NCBI GenBank assembly: GCA_023380955.1
Contig: JAMCTB010000169.1
Coordinates: forward strand, 900-6,411
Length of the DNA: 5,512 nucleotides
Source of the DNA: Chloroflexota bacterium
Lineage (GTDB): Bacteria > Chloroflexota > UBA6077
Direction: 5' to 3'
Shown: piece by piece, positions 1 through 4,546 of the stretch
Numbering within the stretch: the stretch's first letter is position 1
Layout of the letters: each line of letters begins with the position of its first letter
Position numbers and translations under genes: made by a program
Notes under the pieces: generated by a model
What the model was told of the DNA's origin: nothing
Database searches by the model: none
Seen by the model: only the letters and a program-made list of their open reading frames with translations

Positions 1-51
1 CGAGAGAGGGATTGTCGTCGCGAAGGAAGGAGAAATGAGCAGGTGAACTCC

Positions 52-57
52 GGAGGA
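52..57 (+). promoter_or_regulatory. Ribosome binding site for the alpha/beta-hydrolase remnant
   Basis: GGAGGA lies 6 nt upstream of the ATG at 64, with a second ATG at 67. This favours ATG 64 over the in-frame GTG at 43, which would place the strong Shine-Dalgarno inside the coding sequence. No promoter is visible in the 51 bases before it, so transcription probably comes from upstream of the window. Confidence 0.6.
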
Positions 58-63
58 AACGGG

Positions 64-848
64 ATGATGGGGGTGGCCACCCCCCGCATCGAGCGAGGCC
101 TCGTTCTCACCAGCTACGGCTACGTGCATTATCGAGCCGCCGGGGCCGGGCCGCCGATAGTGATGCTCCACACCCACCGGCGAGCCTCAACCATCTTCGT
201 CAGCACCATGAAGGCTCTGGCCGGCACGTTCCGCTGCTATGCCATCGATCTGCTCGGGCACGGAGCTCCGACCACCCGTCGAGCAAGCCGAGAATCGAGG
301 ATTACGGGGTCTGCGTCAGCGAGGCCCTCGAATCGCTCGGCCTGAGCCACGTGGTTATCCTGGGCCACACCCTGGGCGGCATCGTCGGCACCGAGGTCGC
401 GATCACCCATCCGGAGGCGGTGAGAGGGCTGATCCTTCAGAACCCTCCCTTCTACCCTTCCAGGGAGTACTACCAGGAGCGGCAAACCATCAGGCGATCC
501 CGCTTCGATCTGGACGAGACCGGCTTCCCGAAGCCGCGGACGATGCGGGATGTGCTGGAGAAGGATATGAGCCATGCGCCGCGGGTGCCGACCCAGGAGT
601 GGCTGGACGACGACAACACGAACCTGATCAAGTGCGGACGCAGCCTCTGGGACGGCCTGGAGGCCATCGGGGCCTACGAGTGGGACGGGGCACTGCGGCG
701 CATCGCCTGTCCCGTGCTGCTGATGTGGGGCGCCAATTTCCTCTATCTTCAGAACAAGCAGCACATCCTCGATCGGGTCAAGGATCATCGGGTGGTGCTG
801 GTTCCCGACTCAGGGCTCTTTCCCCAGTTTGACCCGCAGGGGCTTCTG
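64..848 (+). pseudogene. Alpha/beta-hydrolase-fold protein, frameshifted and fused at its 3' end
   Basis: The reading starts in frame 1 (MMGVATPRIERG) and covers the fold's first strands: YVHYRAAGAGPPIVMLH, then YAIDLLGHG at about 238-264. Frame 1 then turns to nonsense and stops at 345. Frame 3 takes over with SDHPSSKPRIEDYG and runs on through the nucleophile-elbow region VVILGHTLGG (351-380), a cap region and the C-terminal strands IACPVLLMWG. Adding one base at about 265 (GGAG-CTCC to GGAG-A-CTCC) restores the family motif GHGDSD. The product resembles small hydrolases that act on ring-cleavage or ester intermediates, but the substrate is unknown. The usual catalytic Ser is Thr (codon 369-371), the strand-6 acid is missing in WGANF (726-740), and the usual GH-x-P histidine is Leu (816-818). 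The oxyanion HG is HT (LHTHRR, near 169). The C-terminal end passes without a stop into an MmgE/PrpD fragment. A sequencing error could explain the frameshift but not the fusion. Confidence 0.75.
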
Positions 849-1237
849 GTCCTCATCCACAAACGCCCTCGCCTCGGTCTGGAGGGTAAGTTCAGCATGG
901 AGTACTCGGTGGCCGCCGCCCTTCCCGACGGGAAGGTCGGATTGATGAGCTTCACCGACGAGGCGGTTCAGCGCCCCGAGGCCCAGGCGATGCTGCGCGG
1001 GGTGGAACCCGTGGAGGAGGGTGGCTCGCCGTGCCGATCACTCGCACGCGCTCGCTGAGCAGATGTCCAAGGACCAGCGGGGAGTACTGCACCGGCCCCC
1101 CGCGGTGTCCTGTCTTGCGGTTGCGCGCGACGAGGTCATGGCATCTTGCCCTGGTACGGGAGATCAGCGCCTTCCAGAATCCCAGTTCCCTCTTGCAGTG
1201 TTCGCCCGCGCAAGTACAACAAGTGGCTGATCGGTGA
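849..1237 (+). pseudogene. C-terminal remnant of an MmgE/PrpD-family protein
   Basis: From about codon 849, frame 3 reads VLIHKRPRLGLEGKFSMEY followed by SVAAALPDGKVGLMSFTDEA. This is the C-terminal part of MmgE/PrpD proteins (2-methylcitrate dehydratase and cis-aconitate decarboxylase relatives, usually about 450 residues), in which KFS-x-x-Y-x-VA-x-AL-x-DG and F-x-DE-x-V are typical. Frame 3 stops at 1058. Family-like pieces seem to continue in frame 1 (VARRADHSHALAEQMSKDQ from 1021, matching the usual basic RRVDH...PMS segment) and then in frame 2 (LALVREISAFQNPSSLL, 1148-1195, matching the usual last helix). About 75% of the protein is absent and at least two further frame changes follow, so this is a decayed fragment. 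The frame 3 assignment is strong; the later pieces are weaker. MmgE/PrpD genes often sit beside hydrolase and CoA-pathway genes, so a deletion between two operon neighbours is a simple origin. Confidence 0.65.
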
Positions 1238-1398
1238 CAGTGGATGGATCTGAGGTTAATCCTGAAGTTGGAAGGTAGTAGCACGGCCGGAAGCCTCAGT
1301 TCAATGACGCGATTCATCGACGTACCGTGCCTACAGTTCCGCGCGACCACTTGAATGCTACGCGCACTACCCCACATTGCCACGATCTCCCAGGGACC

Positions 1399-1416
1399 GC
1401 CTTGCCTGGCCAAGGC
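1399..1416 (+). promoter_or_regulatory. Small hairpin just upstream of the marR promoter
   Basis: GCCTTG-CCTGGC-CAAGGC forms a perfect 6-bp stem with a 6-nt loop, ending 3 nt before the proposed -35 box. No T-run follows, so a strong intrinsic terminator is unlikely. It could insulate the operon from upstream reading or be a protein-binding palindrome. Confidence 0.3.
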
Positions 1417-1419
1417 CTC

Positions 1420-1448
1420 TTGCGGAGCGGAGCGGAAGTTGCTATAAG
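1420..1448 (+). promoter_or_regulatory. Sigma70-like promoter of the marR-efflux operon
   Basis: TTGCGG at 1420-1425 and TATAAG at 1443-1448 are separated by 17 nt. The -10 box matches the consensus at 5 of 6 positions and the -35 box keeps the key TTG. Transcription would start near 1455, giving a leader of about 38 nt before the GTG start. It is the only well-spaced promoter pair seen in the gap and it faces the operon. Confidence 0.55.
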
Positions 1449-1470
1449 TTACCGCGGATATTTAGGGATA

Positions 1471-1481
1471 CTAATCGTTAG
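1471..1481 (+). promoter_or_regulatory. Candidate MarR-type operator, palindrome CTAA-TCG-TTAG
   Basis: This A/T-rich palindrome has 4-nt arms and a 3-nt centre. It lies between the predicted transcription start and the marR start codon, and its right arm touches the AGGGG ribosome binding site (1480-1484). MarR dimers commonly bind such palindromes next to their own promoter and block transcription. The arms are short, so the binding role is an inference from position. Confidence 0.35.
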
Positions 1482-1484
1482 GGG
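1480..1484 (+). promoter_or_regulatory. Ribosome binding site deciding the GTG start of marR
   Basis: AGGGG sits 8 nt before the GTG at 1493. An in-frame TAA at 1472-1474 rules out any earlier start, and no other start codon lies between it and 1493. Confidence 0.5.
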
Positions 1485-1492
1485 TACGTAAC

Positions 1493-1972
1493 GTGATCGC
1501 TTCGGGACCAGGCGCCGAGGAACTCGCCCGTCTCGAGATCGAGGTCCTTCCCCGCCTGATGCGCCTCGTCGTCGCCACCGCCAGCGAGAACTCTCCCGAG
1601 GGGTTTCTCAGCATGACTCAGTTTCACGTCTTGAAACGTCTTGCTCGTGGCCCCTGGCTGGGCAGCGAATTGGCCCAGGAGCTGCGGATCACCCCACCCA
1701 CGGTTAGCGCGGCGATCGACAGCCTGGTGCGACGGGGTCTCGTCTCGCGGGGCGAGATACCCGAGGACCGTCGCGCCGTGCCTCTCCAGTTGACTCCCGA
1801 GGGCCGCCGCTGCCTGGAGGCGGTTCAGGAGAGGATGGTTCTGGCCCTGGCCGGAATCCTGGAGCAGATCGCTCCCGAGGAGAGGTTGGCGTTGCAGACG
1901 GCCCTGAAAGCGCTGGCGCGGGTGACTGCCTCTCATCCTGAGCCGTCGCTACCTCTTCACGATCGCCTGTGA
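1493..1972 (+). CDS. MarR-family transcriptional regulator of the adjacent efflux genes
   Basis: The product is a 159-residue winged helix-turn-helix protein, a usual length for MarR proteins, expected to act as a cytoplasmic dimer. N-terminal dimerisation helices (about 9-30) lead to MTQFHVLKRLARGP (41-54). The helix-turn-helix follows: GSELAQELRI (57-66), then the recognition helix TPPTVSAAIDSLVRRGLV (67-84). The wing carries the family's DRR motif (EDRRAVPLQLTPEG, 91-104), and a C-terminal dimerisation helix covers about 106-145. The gene starts with GTG. It stands first in an operon with an EmrA-type adaptor and an EmrB-type exporter, the same order as emrR-emrA-emrB. It therefore probably represses the operon until a toxic, often phenolic or lipophilic, ligand releases it. 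A palindrome at 1471-1481 is a candidate operator. The ligand cannot be read from the sequence. Confidence 0.9.
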   Translation: MIASGPGAEELARLEIEVLPRLMRLVVATASENSPEGFLSMTQFHVLKRLARGPWLGSELAQELRITPPTVSAAIDSLVRRGLVSRGEIPEDRRAVPLQLTPEGRRCLEAVQERMVLALAGILEQIAPEERLALQTALKALARVTASHPEPSLPLHDRL

Positions 1973-1993
1973 TGACCCGTGTTGGAACGGTTT

Positions 1994-2074
1994 GGAGTGC
2001 GCCGGCTTGACGGCGCTTTCGATGAACGAGGGCGACTGCTGCGATCCCAAAGCTGCGTCAAGCCGCAGCACTCC
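1994..2074. repeat. REPIN-like inverted pair of GGAG-headed hairpins
   Basis: Two 26-nt arms (1994-2019 and 2049-2074) are inverted copies matching at 22 of 26 positions, separated by 29 nt. Each arm is itself a perfect hairpin: GCGCCG-GCTTGA-CGGCGC (1999-2016) and GCTGCG-TCAAGC-CGCAGC (2052-2069). The four differences between arms fall on two paired stem positions, and pairing is kept inside each hairpin (G-C and C-G in one, T-A and G-C in the other). Each hairpin is preceded, reading inward from its outer end, by GGAG plus one base. This is the layout of REPINs, pairs of REP sequences mobilised by RAYT transposases. It lies in the marR-adaptor gap and would also fold in the operon mRNA. No T-run follows, so it is not a classic terminator. 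A role as an extended operator or attenuator remains possible. Confidence 0.65.
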
Positions 2075-2092
2075 GAGTCCGCACAGTTTCTT

Positions 2093-2098
2093 GAAGGA
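2093..2098 (+). promoter_or_regulatory. Ribosome binding site of the adaptor gene
   Basis: GAAGGA lies 9 nt before the ATG at 2108 and 18 nt after the REPIN-like element. Folding of that element should leave this site free. Confidence 0.5.
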
Positions 2099-2107
2099 AT
2101 GATTTGA

Positions 2108-2908
2108 ATGGAAGAGAAGACCCTGCAAGTCCCTGTGACGCCTCAGGTCGACGATCCGGCGAGGAACGGAGAGGACCGCGGCGCGAAGCTTCCGGCGGAA
2201 AGCCGCACCCAGCGCAGAAAGCTGCCCTGGAGAATCCTGCTGCCGATTCTCCTCCTTTTTGCCGCGGGAGCCTCCCTGGTGGGCTACAACTATTTCGAGG
2301 ACCAGGCCAACTACGTCTCCACCGACAACGCCCAGATCGCCGGGTCGCTGGTTCAGGTCGGTTCCATGAACGCCGGGCAGGTGGACAGCCTCAACGTGGA
2401 CGTGGGGGACTCCGTGGAGAAGGACCAGGTGATAGGCACGGTCCTCCTGCCCAGCACGATGAGCATGAGCCAGAGCGGCACGCCACGCCTGGGGTTCGTG
2501 GGCGGTGAGAATCAGCGGGCCGAGGTGCGTGCCCCCATCGCGGGGGTGGTGGTGGCACGCCAGGCGAACGTGGGGGACAGCGTCGCCGTGGGACAGCCGA
2601 TGGTGACCATCGTCGATCCTGGCAAGCTGTGGGTCCAGGCCCAGATCGAGGAGACGAAAGTCGGCCGGGTCAAGGTGGGCCAGCCGGTGGACGTGAAGGT
2701 GGACAGCCTGGGGAAGACGATTCAGGGCAAGGTCACCGCGGTGAATCGGGCGAGCTCGGCCACCTTCTCCCTCCTTCCCAGCTCGAACGCCACGGGCAAC
2801 TTCACCAAGGTCACTCAACTGGTGCCGGTGAAGATAGCCCTCGACTACGGGGATCTGCCGCTGGTGCTGGGTAGCTCCGTCGAGGTCCACATAAGGGTGC
2901 AGGAATAA
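2108..2908 (+). CDS. EmrA/HlyD-type membrane adaptor subunit of an efflux pump, short form
   Basis: The product (266 residues) is anchored by one membrane helix (about 41-60, WRILLPILLLFAAGASLVGY) after a charged cytoplasmic tail, with the rest outside the membrane. The EmrA-type entry motif YVSTDNAQIAG is at 69-79. It is followed by a first lipoyl half (about 80-115, ending in GDSVEKDQVIG), a second half (about 138-170, RAPIAGVVVARQANVGDSV) and a beta-barrel. The late signature FSLLPSSNATGNFTKV (220-235) is typical of EmrA relatives. EmrA is near 390 residues because a long coiled-coil hairpin separates the two lipoyl halves. Here only about 22 residues (116-137, rich in Ser, Met and Gly) stand in its place. 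Such adaptors are expected where no TolC-like channel must be reached. The stop codon is 4 nt before the exporter start, so the two are surely co-transcribed and the protein partners that MFS pump. Confidence 0.9.
   Translation: MEEKTLQVPVTPQVDDPARNGEDRGAKLPAESRTQRRKLPWRILLPILLLFAAGASLVGYNYFEDQANYVSTDNAQIAGSLVQVGSMNAGQVDSLNVDVGDSVEKDQVIGTVLLPSTMSMSQSGTPRLGFVGGENQRAEVRAPIAGVVVARQANVGDSVAVGQPMVTIVDPGKLWVQAQIEETKVGRVKVGQPVDVKVDSLGKTIQGKVTAVNRASSATFSLLPSSNATGNFTKVTQLVPVKIALDYGDLPLVLGSSVEVHIRVQE
2901..2904 (+). promoter_or_regulatory. Ribosome binding site of the exporter gene, inside the adaptor's last codons
   Basis: AGGA sits 8 nt before the ATG at 2913 and overlaps the end of the adaptor coding sequence, whose TAA is at 2906-2908. 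This arrangement suggests translational coupling of the two pump subunits. Confidence 0.5.
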
Positions 2909-2912
2909 GGGA

Positions 2913-4496
2913 ATGGCGTCGATCTCCATTCCCAGGCCGCACCACCGGCTGCACGCCTTGCCATACTACTGGCAGGCCGTCATAGTTGTGATCGTCGGCT
3001 CCTTCATGGTGATGCTGGACACCACGGTGGTCAACATCGCCCTGCCCCGCATCATCACCGTCTTCGGCGCCGACATCCACTCCACCCAGTACGTGCTTAC
3101 CGGCTACATGCTGGCACTCGCCGTCATCATGCCGGCCACAGGATACCTGACCGATACCTTCGGCACTAAGCGGGTCTACCTGCTCTCCATGTTCTTCTTC
3201 ACGGCCGGCTCGGCCCTCTGCGCTTCCGCCTGGAACGTGCCCAGCCTGGTGCTGTTCCGTCTGCTGCAGGGGCTGGGCGGGGGCATGATGATGCCCCTCG
3301 CCATGACCATCCTGTTCAAGGTCGTCCCCATGGAGAAACGGGGGACGGTGATGGGCGTCTTCGGGTTGCCCATGCTGCTGGGACCCGTGCTCGGCCCGAC
3401 GCTGGGGGGCTACCTGGTGGAGTACGTCGACTGGCGCTTCATCTTCACCCTGAACATCCCGGTCGGCGCCCTCGGACTGCTTCTCGGCACGACGCTCCTT
3501 CGTGAGACGGAGACCCGCCGCGACCTGCACCTGGACCTCCGGGGCTTCGTTCTCTCCGGGACGGGGTTCGGCGCCCTGCTGTACGCCCTCTCCGAGGCCC
3601 CGACCGACGGCTGGGGCGACCCGTTCATCCTCGGGCTGCTGACGCTCGGGAGCGTGAGCCTGCTGGGCTGGCTCTGGACGGAGCTGACGGTGGCCGAACC
3701 CCTGGTGGAGCTTCGGGTCTTCCGCAGCACCACCTACTCCCTGGCCACCTTCATCAACTTCATCGTCACCATGGGCATGTTCTCCACCATGTTCCTGATG
3801 CCCATCTTCCTCCAGAACTTCCGGGGGCTGGGCGCGATGGAGAGTGGCATCCTGCTGCTGCCGCAGGCGCTGGCGTCGACGGTGACCATGCCGATATCGG
3901 GCAAGCTGTTCGACCGCTTCGGGCCGCGTCCCGTGGTGGTCACGGGGCTGCTGCTGATGGGCTACTCCACGTGGGAGCTGAGCTTCATCAACCTCGCCAC
4001 CTCCAACGGCGAGCTCACTCGGATCCTGATCGAGCGGGGCCTGGGCATGGGGCTGGTGATGATGCCGGTCATGACGGTGGCGATGAACTCGGTGCCCCCT
4101 GCCCTCATAGCCCGCTCCTCTTCCCTGACCAACGTGCTGCGCCAGGTGTTCGCCTCCTTCGGGACGGCGATCTTCGCGACCCTGCTCTCCACCCACCAGA
4201 CCTTTCACCAGGCGATGATCTCCCAGACGGTGACGCCCGACTCCCTTGGGGTGAAGGCCGCGATGGCGGGGGTGCAGAGCACGCTGATGGAGCACGGCCT
4301 GACCGCGATCCAGGCCAAGACGGCGGTGGTGATGGCTCTCTACCGGCAGGTGGTTACCAGCGCCTCGGTGATGGCCTTCGACGACTGCTTCTACATCGCC
4401 GCGGTCGTCTGCGTGGTGGCGGTCGCCCCCACTCTGCTGCTCCGGACGAAAGGGGTGGCGATGCAGCGTCCGCGAGGCCCCATGGCTGCGGAGTAG
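2913..4496 (+). CDS. DHA2-family (EmrB/QacA-type) MFS drug:proton antiporter
   Basis: The product has 527 residues, a normal length for 14-helix exporters of the DHA2 family, and lies in the cytoplasmic membrane. Helix 1 (about 21-45) ends in the family motif LDTTVVNIALPRI (35-47). The helix 2-3 loop carries motif A as GYLTDTFGTKRVY (77-89). Motif B is RLLQGLGGG (116-124). Motif C, the antiporter signature, is LGPVLGPTLGG (156-166), followed by DWRFIFTLNIPVG (173-185). Further hydrophobic segments reach about 510, with a large loop near 423-480 before the last helix (DCFYIAAVVCVVAVAPTLLL). Drugs or toxic metabolites would be exported in exchange for protons together with the preceding adaptor, under the upstream MarR regulator. 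The substrate cannot be inferred. No terminator is visible in the 50 nt after the TAG stop. Confidence 0.95.
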   Translation: MASISIPRPHHRLHALPYYWQAVIVVIVGSFMVMLDTTVVNIALPRIITVFGADIHSTQYVLTGYMLALAVIMPATGYLTDTFGTKRVYLLSMFFFTAGSALCASAWNVPSLVLFRLLQGLGGGMMMPLAMTILFKVVPMEKRGTVMGVFGLPMLLGPVLGPTLGGYLVEYVDWRFIFTLNIPVGALGLLLGTTLLRETETRRDLHLDLRGFVLSGTGFGALLYALSEAPTDGWGDPFILGLLTLGSVSLLGWLWTELTVAEPLVELRVFRSTTYSLATFINFIVTMGMFSTMFLMPIFLQNFRGLGAMESGILLLPQALASTVTMPISGKLFDRFGPRPVVVTGLLLMGYSTWELSFINLATSNGELTRILIERGLGMGLVMMPVMTVAMNSVPPALIARSSSLTNVLRQVFASFGTAIFATLLSTHQTFHQAMISQTVTPDSLGVKAAMAGVQSTLMEHGLTAIQAKTAVVMALYRQVVTSASVMAFDDCFYIAAVVCVVAVAPTLLLRTKGVAMQRPRGPMAAE

Positions 4497-4546
4497 GGCA
4501 ACGGCTACAAAGGTGTACACTCAACTGGGCATAGATCGCTGCGGTG

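Larger units (their letters stand above)
1238..1492. other. Non-coding interval upstream of the marR-type gene
   Basis: No convincing coding frame is seen on either strand. Open frames here give proteins with no recognisable motif. The right-hand end, 1399-1492, is visibly richer in A and T than the flanks and carries the promoter and operator candidates listed separately. The left part may include fully decayed sequence from the MmgE/PrpD gene. Confidence 0.6.

Noticed and set aside
2..46. Possible C-terminal end of an upstream gene (frame 2, ending EGEMSR before TGA at 44-46)
   Set aside because: The spacing to the next ATG would suit an operon, but 14 residues without a recognisable motif are not enough to support a gene.
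952..1413. Minus-strand open frame of 153 codons
   Set aside because: It overlaps the MmgE/PrpD remnant and the promoter region, shows no recognisable domain, and looks like a chance frame of GC-rich DNA.
1994..2074. Twin hairpin read as an intrinsic terminator after marR
   Set aside because: No T-rich tract follows either hairpin, and the downstream genes have no clear promoter of their own, so read-through is expected.
1949..2929. Long minus-strand open frame opposite the adaptor gene
   Set aside because: His- and Arg-rich composition with no domain is typical of the antisense frame of a high-GC gene. The plus strand has clear EmrA motifs and ribosome binding sites.
2811..4520. 569-codon minus-strand open frame opposite the exporter
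   Set aside because: The very high His, Gly and Glu content mirrors codons of the membrane protein on the plus strand, which carries all the MFS motifs.
4513..4520. Perfect 8-bp palindrome GTGTACAC between the convergent genes
   Set aside because: It is too short for a stable terminator, lacks a loop and a T-run, and could occur by chance.
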